A stretch of 5,355 nt of DNA from assembly GCA_946614205.1 (NCBI GenBank), contig CAMOGR010000047.1, forward strand, positions 1 to 5,355. The letters are read 5' to 3'. Of this stretch, positions 1-5,355 are shown in pieces (position 1 is the stretch's first letter; each line of letters begins with the position of its first letter). The notes below the pieces were generated by a model. It ran no database searches and was not told the origin of the DNA. It worked only from the letters and a program-made list of their open reading frames with translations. Source of the DNA: an uncultured Bacteroidales bacterium. Its GTDB lineage: Bacteria; Bacteroidota; Bacteroidia; Bacteroidales; UBA932. A program made the position numbers and the translations under genes.

Positions 1-368
1 AACCCCCTCCTGCCGGCGAGCGTTCCCGTATTCCGATAATCACCCACGATCCGCTGTATAACCTCATGCTGCTCGAGTCTTGCGGCGTTTCAAACCGCAT
101 GTCGGCCGAGAGACTTCTTGCCACCTTGCTCCTCACGGGCAATCTGGAGCAGTTCCGTCTGGCCATGGAGATGATAGCTCCGGCCTGGGAGCGTATTCCG
201 CTTCATTTTCAGGAAGGCATGCTGGCAGCCGGCATGGACTTCGACAGGATAGACCCTGCAGTGCGGGAACGCTACACACGCTTCCTTCTCGATTCGCAGC
301 GCCTCACCAGGGAAGAACTTTTAAAAGAATACAAAGGGACAGCCTACGTGCTTCCCATATACCGGTAA
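1..368 (+). CDS. C-terminal end of a probable DUF6057-like protein (5' partial)
   Basis: The reading frame is open from base 3 to the TAA at 366-368, giving 121 visible residues. The first ATG in this frame is at 66, but it is unlikely to be the true start: the frame is open back to the edge and the residues before it (IPIITHDPLYNLMLLES) look like continuous protein. The segment is rich in Leu, Met and Arg and reads as stacked helices (LLATLLLTGNLEQFRLAMEM, then WERIPLHFQEGMLAAG). It has no membrane span of its own and ends in VLPIYR. The pattern of helical repeats, a 'P-x-H-x-Q-E' type stretch and a short helical tail reminds me of the C-terminus of Bacteroidota DUF6057 proteins, which have N-terminal membrane helices and an unknown function. 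That assignment is from memory and tentative; a TPR-like or other helical-repeat tail is the alternative. It ends two bases before the next gene, so it is probably co-transcribed with the receptor operon. Confidence 0.8.
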   Translation, partial: PPPAGERSRIPIITHDPLYNLMLLESCGVSNRMSAERLLATLLLTGNLEQFRLAMEMIAPAWERIPLHFQEGMLAAGMDFDRIDPAVRERYTRFLLDSQRLTREELLKEYKGTAYVLPIYR

Positions 369-373
369 AAATG
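366..373 (+). promoter_or_regulatory. Adenine-rich translation start context without Shine-Dalgarno
   Basis: The stop TAA of the first gene runs into AA and then ATG (taaaaatg). There is no GGAGG-like motif in the 20 bases before it. Adenines just before the start and an AT-rich first few codons (tataagttagttag after the ATG) are the initiation context known for Bacteroidota, and they support 371 as the true start. Confidence 0.5.
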
Positions 374-1090
374 TATAAGTTAGTTAGTATCATTACCTTA
401 TTCCTTCTCGCCGTCCCTCTTCCGGCCCAAGTGCCGCAGGAAGTCCGGCGTTTCCAGCAGTCAGCGGGGGAGCGGACCACGCTTTTCCGGGGCAAGCAGG
501 CGGAACGCTATCTCTTCCCGGCAAACGGCAATCCCTACTGGGAACGTGCGGAATTCTTCGGCGGCGACATCGTCGTCCGCGGGCGGCATTATTACGACAT
601 TCAGCTGAATGTCGATGCGGTGGCCCAGCTTGCACTGGTGCAGGTGCCCGGCAGCCAGGCTGCGGTATCGCTGTCCCCTGCGGTTGCAGACAGTTTGATA
701 ACCTCAGACCGCGTTTTCGTCGGGGTCAGCTCTCACCCATATCTTCCTGACGGTATCTACGAAGTGTTCGGGGCCGGGCCGGAGCAGGTGTACAAGAGCA
801 CACGCAAGCACCTCTCTACCTCGACGAGCAATGTAAACGGCACGTCCATAGGTTATTACGACGAGCACTACCGCAACGACATCACCCGCTATTTCGAGGT
901 GTCCGTGAGTTATTACTTCAAGGATGCTTCGGGAGGGTTCTCCCGCCTTCGCGGCAAGGGAGCCCTTCTGCGCAAGTTCCCCGAGCGCCGAAAGGATGTG
1001 CGGAGAGCCCTGCGTGATGCCAGGCTCGACGTAATCGACACTCCGTTCGACAAGTATTGCAAGTTTGTCCTTTCATTCGTCCAGCAATGA
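371..1090 (+). CDS. Secreted protein of unknown function, upstream partner of the receptor
   Basis: A 239-residue protein. The ATG at 371 is chosen because it begins a clear signal peptide (MYKLVSIITLFLLAVPLPA, cleavage likely before Gln20). The same frame is open back to 80, but that extension would overlap the previous gene by nearly 290 bases and would bury the signal peptide. There is no lipobox Cys, so it should be periplasmic or exported. The mature part has an early segment with small beta elements (EFFGGDIVVRGRHYYDIQLN, about 61-80), a middle region of beta character (about 85-135), a polar Ser/Thr/Asn-rich loop (about 147-158) and a C-terminal FEVSVSYYFKD strand followed by a basic helix (about 195-220, RKFPERRKDVRRALRDAR). 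This layout, a beta-rich body followed by a Lys/Arg-rich 'RKFPERRKDVRRAL' helix, resembles uncharacterised secreted proteins common in Bacteroidota; I cannot name a function. Its stop overlaps the receptor start by four bases (ATGA), which suggests coupled translation and a shared envelope role. Confidence 0.88.
   Translation: MYKLVSIITLFLLAVPLPAQVPQEVRRFQQSAGERTTLFRGKQAERYLFPANGNPYWERAEFFGGDIVVRGRHYYDIQLNVDAVAQLALVQVPGSQAAVSLSPAVADSLITSDRVFVGVSSHPYLPDGIYEVFGAGPEQVYKSTRKHLSTSTSNVNGTSIGYYDEHYRNDITRYFEVSVSYYFKDASGGFSRLRGKGALLRKFPERRKDVRRALRDARLDVIDTPFDKYCKFVLSFVQQ
1087..1090 (+). other. ATGA stop/start overlap, likely translational coupling
   Basis: The start codon of the receptor (1087-1089) overlaps the TGA stop of the secreted protein gene (1088-1090). 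No Shine-Dalgarno motif precedes it (tcattcgtccagca), so re-initiation by ribosomes finishing the upstream gene is a plausible route to receptor translation. Confidence 0.75.
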
Positions 1091-3732
1091 GAAAGTCTGT
1101 CCTGGTCTTGCTCCTGGCCGTACTGGGTACGGTCAGCCTCCATGCCCAGCAGGAGCTGGAAGTGAAGAGGGTGAGCCTTGATTCCCTGGTCCGTTTTCTG
1201 GACAGGGAGTATCCTGAACGATTCTTCCTTGTAAAGGAGCCTGCCGAGCAGTCCACCTTTACGTTGAGCGCGCCCCGGAATCTTTTCCGGGATGCCGCAT
1301 TCCAGGCCATGCGCGGGAAGGGTTACGTCGTGAATTCATACGGAAACTCCTTTTTCATTCTGCATGGCAAAACCGTCTTCGCATCGCTTCCCCTTGGCTA
1401 TTTCGACTCGGGCGACAGCGGATCCGACGACGCCCTGGAGCAGTATCTTGCGGAGCAGAGCGCGATTGCGTCTTTCCAGAACAAGGTCTACGAGATAGGC
1501 GAGCCGTCCGCATACAAGGGCGGGAAGGTGCTTATAAACGGCCACGTACGCAATGTCTCCTCCGGCGAACCGCTTGTCGGCGTGTCTGTATATGACGAGA
1601 AATCAGGCGTTTACGCTGTGACGGACGCAGACGGCTTCTACCGCGTGAGAATCCCTGCCGGAGACGGTACCCTGAGTTTCAGCGGCTATTCCATGGAAGA
1701 CCTTCACCTTACGCTGAAGGCGTGGAGCGATGGCAGCCTGGACGTGGTGATGAAGGAAAAGGTGACGGCACTGAGTGCCGCGACCGTTTCAGCAGATGCC
1801 GTGTCCCGCCACCGCGATGCCAAGATGGGTCTGGAGAAGGTGCGCATGGACGTGATACGCAAGATTCCCACGGCATTCGGAGAGGGCGACGTCATCAAGG
1901 CCGTCCTTACCCTTCCCGGCGTGAAGTCGGTAGGCGAGGCCTCCAGCGGCTTCAACGTGCGCGGCGGCTCGACCGACCAGAACCTGATTCTGTTCAATGA
2001 CGGCACGGTTTACAACCCCACACACCTTTTCGGCCTGTTCTCTGCATTCAATCCTGACATCGTGAGCGAAGTGGAGCTTTACAAGAGCTCCATTCCGGCC
2101 GAATTCGGCGGACGCATCTCTTCCGTTCTCGACGTGCGCACCCGCGAGGGCAACGCCAAGAAAGTCTCTGGCTCCCTTGGAATAGGACTCCTCACCGGAC
2201 GTTTCCATCTGGAAGGCCCTATAATCAAGGACCGTACGACCTTCATCATCGGCGGCCGCACGACTTACTCCAACTGGATTCTGAATCTGCTGCCCAAAAA
2301 CAGCAACTACAACGGAGGCAAGGCTTCTTTCAGCGACGTCAACGCTTCGGTGACTCATCGCATCAACGACCGCAACAGCATTCACGCCTATGCATATTGG
2401 TCGCGCGACGGTTTCTCCTTCGACCGCGACACCTCCTTCCGCTATTCCAACCTGAATGCCTCGCTGAAGTGGAGAAGTCGTCTTGGTTCTCGCCTTAATC
2501 TCACTGCATCAGCCGGTTACGACAGATATGACGCTCGTTTTACCAACGATTTCAACGCCTGGTCCGGATATCGGGTCGACAACAGCGTCGGACAGATTTT
2601 CGGCAAGGCTCTGTTCCGCTATGCACTAGCAGAAGCGCACAATCTGTCTTTCGGAGCGGATGCGATTTGGTACGACCTGCATCCCGGCACCATTTCCGGG
2701 CTCGCGGAGGATACTTTCATCGAGCAGCGCAGCCTTGCCGTGCAGAACGCCCTTGAGCCGTCGCTTTTCGTGAGCGACAGCTGGAACGTAACTCCCAAGT
2801 TCCTCATTGAAGGAGGCATCCGCGTAAGCAGCCTGCTCGCCCTCAGGCCCTCCAAGTTCTATGCGAATCCCGAATTCAGGCTTTCCGGCAAGTACTCCTT
2901 CCTGGACAATCTGTCGGTAAAGGCCGGCTTCAATACGATGAGCCAGTACGTACATCTCATCTCCAACACTTCGTCCATTTCACCCATAGACACATGGCAG
3001 TTGTCCGGCGAAAAAATCCGCCCTCAGACGGGCTGGCAGGCGGCTGCAGGCCTCTATTGGACCGTAGGCGGCGTGGACCTTACGCTGGAGGGTTATTACA
3101 AGAAGACCGAGCACTACCTTGACTACAAGTCGGGTGCGGTACTGCTGATGAACGAAAACCTTGCCGACGACCTTGTCGAGACCCGCGGCAGGGCGTACGG
3201 CGTGGAGCTGATGGCAAAGAAGACCACCGGCAAGCTTACAGGCTGGCTGTCATATACTTACTCGCGCACTTTCCTGCAGGAAATGCTCGACCGCGGGGTT
3301 GAGACCATAAACGGCGGAGCCTGGTACAACGCTCCCCACGACAAGCCGCACGACGTGAAGCTTGTGGCAAACTACAAGTTCACCCACCGCTATTCCATGT
3401 CGGTCAACCTCGATTATGCCACCGGACGTCCTGTCACCCTTCCCGTGGGCTATTACTACTACGGCGGGGGCTGGCGCCTGGCCTATTCGGGGCGCAACAA
3501 TTACCGCATTCCCGATTACTTCCGGCTCGACCTTGCATTCAACATAGAACCCGGGCACTACCTGCGCCAGCTCACCCACATGTCGTGGACGCTCGGCGTC
3601 TACAACGTCACCGGACGCAAGAACGCCTATTCTGTGTTCTTCACCTCCGATGAAGGGCGCTACATCAAGGGGCACATGCTGTCTGTATTCGCGGTCCCCA
3701 TTCCTTATATCAACCTTAATCTCAAATTCTGA
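1087..3732 (+). CDS. TonB-dependent outer-membrane receptor with STN-like and carboxypeptidase-regulatory-like domains
   Basis: An 881-residue outer-membrane receptor expected to import a ligand into the periplasm using energy from TonB-ExbB-ExbD. The ATG at 1087 starts a good signal peptide (MRKSVLVLLLAVLGTVSLHA, cleavage before Gln21); the in-frame ATG at 1057 would add ten residues ahead of it and is unlikely. Visible order: STN-like domain about 24-95 (LDSLVRFLDREYPERFFLV, ending SFFILHGKTV); linker to about 145; carboxypeptidase-regulatory-like beta-sandwich about 148-225 (INGHVRNVSSGEPLVGVSVY, then TDADGFYRVRIPAG); possible TonB-box region about 228-238; plug about 245-355 with GFNVRGGSTDQNLILFNDG and IPAEFGGRISSVLDVRTREG; barrel from about 360 with alternating aromatic strands, ending in Phe881 as outer-membrane barrels do. 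The plug motifs (PGVKSVGEASSGFNVRGG, YNPTHLFGLFSAFNPD) fit the receptor subtype that sits beside DUF4249 proteins, not classical SusC, which is longer. The frame is intact. The ligand cannot be inferred. Confidence 0.96.
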   Translation: MRKSVLVLLLAVLGTVSLHAQQELEVKRVSLDSLVRFLDREYPERFFLVKEPAEQSTFTLSAPRNLFRDAAFQAMRGKGYVVNSYGNSFFILHGKTVFASLPLGYFDSGDSGSDDALEQYLAEQSAIASFQNKVYEIGEPSAYKGGKVLINGHVRNVSSGEPLVGVSVYDEKSGVYAVTDADGFYRVRIPAGDGTLSFSGYSMEDLHLTLKAWSDGSLDVVMKEKVTALSAATVSADAVSRHRDAKMGLEKVRMDVIRKIPTAFGEGDVIKAVLTLPGVKSVGEASSGFNVRGGSTDQNLILFNDGTVYNPTHLFGLFSAFNPDIVSEVELYKSSIPAEFGGRISSVLDVRTREGNAKKVSGSLGIGLLTGRFHLEGPIIKDRTTFIIGGRTTYSNWILNLLPKNSNYNGGKASFSDVNASVTHRINDRNSIHAYAYWSRDGFSFDRDTSFRYSNLNASLKWRSRLGSRLNLTASAGYDRYDARFTNDFNAWSGYRVDNSVGQIFGKALFRYALAEAHNLSFGADAIWYDLHPGTISGLAEDTFIEQRSLAVQNALEPSLFVSDSWNVTPKFLIEGGIRVSSLLALRPSKFYANPEFRLSGKYSFLDNLSVKAGFNTMSQYVHLISNTSSISPIDTWQLSGEKIRPQTGWQAAAGLYWTVGGVDLTLEGYYKKTEHYLDYKSGAVLLMNENLADDLVETRGRAYGVELMAKKTTGKLTGWLSYTYSRTFLQEMLDRGVETINGGAWYNAPHDKPHDVKLVANYKFTHRYSMSVNLDYATGRPVTLPVGYYYYGGGWRLAYSGRNNYRIPDYFRLDLAFNIEPGHYLRQLTHMSWTLGVYNVTGRKNAYSVFFTSDEGRYIKGHMLSVFAVPIPYINLNLKF

Positions 3733-3734
3733 TG
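3730..3734 (+). other. TGATG stop/start overlap
   Basis: The receptor stop (3730-3732) and the lipoprotein start (3732-3734) share one adenine. The preceding bases (ttaatctcaaattc) hold no Shine-Dalgarno motif. This tight junction suggests the receptor and lipoprotein are made in a linked ratio. Confidence 0.75.
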
Positions 3735-4946
3735 GCAACGAACAGTATCATACGACTTGCGGCTGCCGCCGCCCTGCTGCTTGCTGCCGCAGGATGCGTC
3801 TATCCCTTCGACCCGGGTATCGAAACCGCAGACGACAGGCTTGTGGTCGAAGGCGGAATCCATATCGGGACGGTCAGCAGCTTCAGTTTTTCCCGCGTGC
3901 TGCCCTTCACTGCGGATGAGGACTACTCTCCCTCGCCTGTGAATATTAGCGCTTATCTCGAAACGGACGGCGGGTTGAGGATAGAAGGGGAGAGGGAAGG
4001 CGACAATTCCGGAAACCTGAGTTTCGACACCGCTTCCGCTCCTGCGGACCAGCGCTACCGGCTGCACTTCACCGAGCAGATTACCGGACGCGAGTACGAG
4101 TCCGACTGGATCGACGTCAGCCCGGCCCCTCAGATAGACGAGCTCCGCTACATACTCGACAGTGGACGTCACGAGCTCAATGTAGCTCTGAGCATGCACT
4201 GCCAGGGCCAGAGCCACTTCCGCTGGTATTACGAAGAGACCTGGGAGTTTCATTCTCCGCTGTGGGCCTCCCATTATTATGACAGATCCAAACAGTTCAG
4301 CGTACTTGGTGAATACCAGCCGCTTATGGCATTCCTCAAGTTTGAGGGCGGGGAGAACAATTATTATTGCTGGCGCAGCCAGAGGTCTCCGTCCATCAAG
4401 ATTTTCTCCACCGCCGATCAGGTGGACGACCGCTTCACCGACCTGGAGTTCCACCGGGTGCCAAGCTCGGACGCCAGGCTTGCGATAGTCTACAAGCTGA
4501 CGGTGTATCTTGAGTCCATGAGCGAGTACGCCTACCGCTACTGGCGCAACATCGAGGAGAACACCGAAAACCAGGGCTCGATTTTCTCGCCCACTCCCAG
4601 CCAGGTCGCTGGCAACATCCATTGCATCTCCGACCCTTCACTGGAGGTGCTCGGATACATATCGGCATCCCATCAGGCCGTAGCCGAGATGTACTATGTC
4701 AACAAGGACGAGAATTTCTTTGACGGTAAGGAAATCGACTGGCGTACGGTAGAAGTCGTTGACGTTTACGACCCCGAGGAGTTCCTTTATATGGACCTCA
4801 GGGGCTATGCCCCATATACCTTCGACCCCGGCGAGATGGGAGGAGGTTCTCCCACCTGGAAGTGGGCTCCCAGATGGTGCGTGGACTGCCGCGCGACCGG
4901 GGGCAGCAAGGAAAAACCCAAGGGCTGGCCAAACAATGACATATAG
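3732..4946 (+). CDS. DUF4249 family lipoprotein, probable partner of the receptor
   Basis: A 404-residue lipoprotein. The ATG at 3732 overlaps the receptor TGA by one base (tgatg). It opens with a short basic/hydrophobic signal and a lipobox-like end, AAGC with Cys22 as the lipidated residue (Ala rather than Leu at -3, still acceptable). After Cys22 comes VYPFDPG and then DDRLVVEGGIHIG, the start typical of DUF4249. An Ig-like beta region follows (about 36-130), then HFRWYYEETWEF (162-173), the CISDPSLEVLGYISAS segment (298-313) and a terminal WCVDCR-x(n)-KPKGWPNND motif (382-403). These fit DUF4249 proteins, which occur in Bacteroidota next to TonB-dependent receptors of this subtype. The role is unproven; by gene order it may bind ligand at the outer membrane beside the barrel, as SusD does, but it has no SusD-like TPR sequence. 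Six Cys are present (22, 157, 213, 298, 383, 386), so disulfides are possible. There is no obvious acidic surface-export tag right after Cys22, so which face of the membrane it occupies is open. Confidence 0.94.
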   Translation: MATNSIIRLAAAAALLLAAAGCVYPFDPGIETADDRLVVEGGIHIGTVSSFSFSRVLPFTADEDYSPSPVNISAYLETDGGLRIEGEREGDNSGNLSFDTASAPADQRYRLHFTEQITGREYESDWIDVSPAPQIDELRYILDSGRHELNVALSMHCQGQSHFRWYYEETWEFHSPLWASHYYDRSKQFSVLGEYQPLMAFLKFEGGENNYYCWRSQRSPSIKIFSTADQVDDRFTDLEFHRVPSSDARLAIVYKLTVYLESMSEYAYRYWRNIEENTENQGSIFSPTPSQVAGNIHCISDPSLEVLGYISASHQAVAEMYYVNKDENFFDGKEIDWRTVEVVDVYDPEEFLYMDLRGYAPYTFDPGEMGGGSPTWKWAPRWCVDCRATGGSKEKPKGWPNNDI

Positions 4947-4949
4947 AGT

Positions 4950-5355
4950 ATGAAAACGGCAAGAACAATCATCTCCGCTCTCCTGTCGCTTCTGGCCGTC
5001 CTCCCGCTGCATGCGGACGGGCGCCTTCGGGAGAGGGTTTACATATCCACCGACCGCGACGTGTACGTCAGCGGTGACCGCGTGTGGATGTCGGCATTCT
5101 GCGTCGACGCCTCCACCGGGGAACTGTCATCTTTCAGCAGGACCGCCTACCTGGAGGTCCACGGCGCCGGCTCTGTTGCCGTTACGGCGCGAATCGCGCT
5201 TGACGGGGGCCGTGGCGCCGGCCTTCTGACGCTTCCCACTACATTGCCCACGGGCAATTACAGGATAATTGCCTACACGGCGCTCCAGGCTTCGGAGAAA
5301 GGGCTGGACGCAACTGCCGGAGGGCATACGATATCGGTTTTCAATACGCTCAGCA
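4950..5355 (+). CDS. Secreted MG2/alpha-2-macroglobulin-like protein, N-terminal part (3' partial)
   Basis: The frame opens at ATG 4950, three bases after the lipoprotein stop TAG (4944-4946), and runs off the window after 135 codons. It begins with a signal peptide (MKTARTIISALLSLLAVLPLHA, cleavage likely before Asp23; no lipobox). Residues about 28-50 read ERVYISTDRDVYVSGDRVWM, the 'x-Y-x-x-T-D-R-x-x-Y-x-x-G-D-x-V-W' signature of MG2-type beta-sandwich domains in Bacteroidota secreted proteins. Next come SRTAYLEV (about 63-70), a Gly-rich turn (LDGGRGAGLLTL) and LPTGNYRIIAYT (about 98-109), the expected later strands of the same fold. In related proteins this domain starts a much longer chain, often around 800 residues, so most of the gene is probably outside. 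Its place behind receptor and DUF4249 genes suggests an envelope accessory in the same system. Nothing shows a protease-trapping thioester in the visible part, so a true alpha-2-macroglobulin inhibitor role is not supported. Confidence 0.9.
   Translation, partial: MKTARTIISALLSLLAVLPLHADGRLRERVYISTDRDVYVSGDRVWMSAFCVDASTGELSSFSRTAYLEVHGAGSVAVTARIALDGGRGAGLLTLPTTLPTGNYRIIAYTALQASEKGLDATAGGHTISVFNTLS

Larger units (their letters stand above)
1..5355 (+). other. Putative operon spanning the whole window
   Basis: Five genes run in the same direction with junctions of +2, -4, -1 and +3 bases. There is no intergenic gap that could hold a promoter or a hairpin terminator, so the promoter must lie upstream of base 1 and the terminator beyond 5355. 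Four of the five products carry an export signal or belong to the envelope (signal peptides at the second, third and fifth genes, lipobox at the fourth); the first is incomplete at its N-terminus. Confidence 0.8.

Noticed and set aside
80..370. Upstream extension of the secreted protein frame back to an ATG at 80
   Set aside because: It overlaps the first gene almost completely, has unnatural Arg/His/Ser-rich composition typical of an off-frame read, and would place the signal peptide in the middle of the protein.
374..381. taagttag, a near match to the Bacteroidota -7 promoter element TAnnTTTG
   Set aside because: It has a mismatch, lies just inside the secreted protein gene, and there is no TTTG element at the expected distance upstream, so it is probably chance in an AT-rich start region.
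1057..1086. Alternative receptor start at 1057
   Set aside because: It would put ten residues, including a Cys and a Pro, ahead of a textbook signal peptide that begins at the ATG at 1087.
1087..3732. Calling the receptor susC and the lipoprotein susD
   Set aside because: The receptor is shorter than typical SusC and its plug motifs fit the DUF4249-associated subtype; the lipoprotein has DUF4249 motifs and no SusD-type helical repeat signature.
3705..4622. Long minus-strand open frame of 305 codons opposite the DUF4249 gene, and similar ones at 1789-2385 and 3250-3738
   Set aside because: They lie wholly opposite well-supported genes, have no recognisable domains or signal, and are expected shadows of biased codon use in GC-rich coding sequence.
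5163..5222. Repeated ggcgccggc at 5163-5171 and 5214-5222
   Set aside because: Both copies are in frame and encode Gly-Ala-Gly turns of the MG2-like domain; nine bases in GC-rich coding sequence is weak evidence for a functional repeat.

Overview
The window is a dense, single-direction stretch of five protein genes on the + strand, all apparently part of one operon that begins before the window and continues past it. The likely source is a member of the Bacteroidota, probably a Bacteroidales gut-type organism with a fairly high GC content. This rests on three things: the gene families present (a TonB-dependent receptor with an N-terminal carboxypeptidase-regulatory-like domain, a DUF4249 lipoprotein and a secreted MG2-like protein), the absence of Shine-Dalgarno motifs before every start, and the adenine-rich base context at one start. 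No genus can be named from this sequence alone.

Layout: positions 1-368 hold the C-terminal 121 codons of a protein that resembles the end of DUF6057-type membrane proteins (tentative). Positions 371-1090 encode a 239-residue secreted protein of unknown function. Positions 1087-3732 encode an 881-residue outer-membrane TonB-dependent receptor with a signal peptide, an STN-like domain, a carboxypeptidase-regulatory-like domain, a plug and a beta-barrel ending in Phe. Positions 3732-4946 encode a 404-residue DUF4249 lipoprotein. From 4950 to the window edge runs the first 135 codons of a secreted protein with an MG2/alpha-2-macroglobulin-like N-terminus. Junctions are +2, -4, -1 and +3 bases, so there is no room for internal promoters or terminators outside coding sequence, and translational coupling is likely at two junctions.

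How they may work together: the receptor is the only part with a confident role, which is TonB-powered import (or a related envelope function) across the outer membrane. The DUF4249 lipoprotein directly downstream is the usual partner of this receptor subtype and, by analogy with SusD beside SusC, may be a ligand-capturing or lid subunit, though this is inference. The small secreted protein and the MG2-like protein are likely envelope accessories. No substrate-specific enzyme, sigma factor, anti-sigma factor, transposase, RNA gene, repeat array or CRISPR is visible, so the ligand cannot be read from this window.
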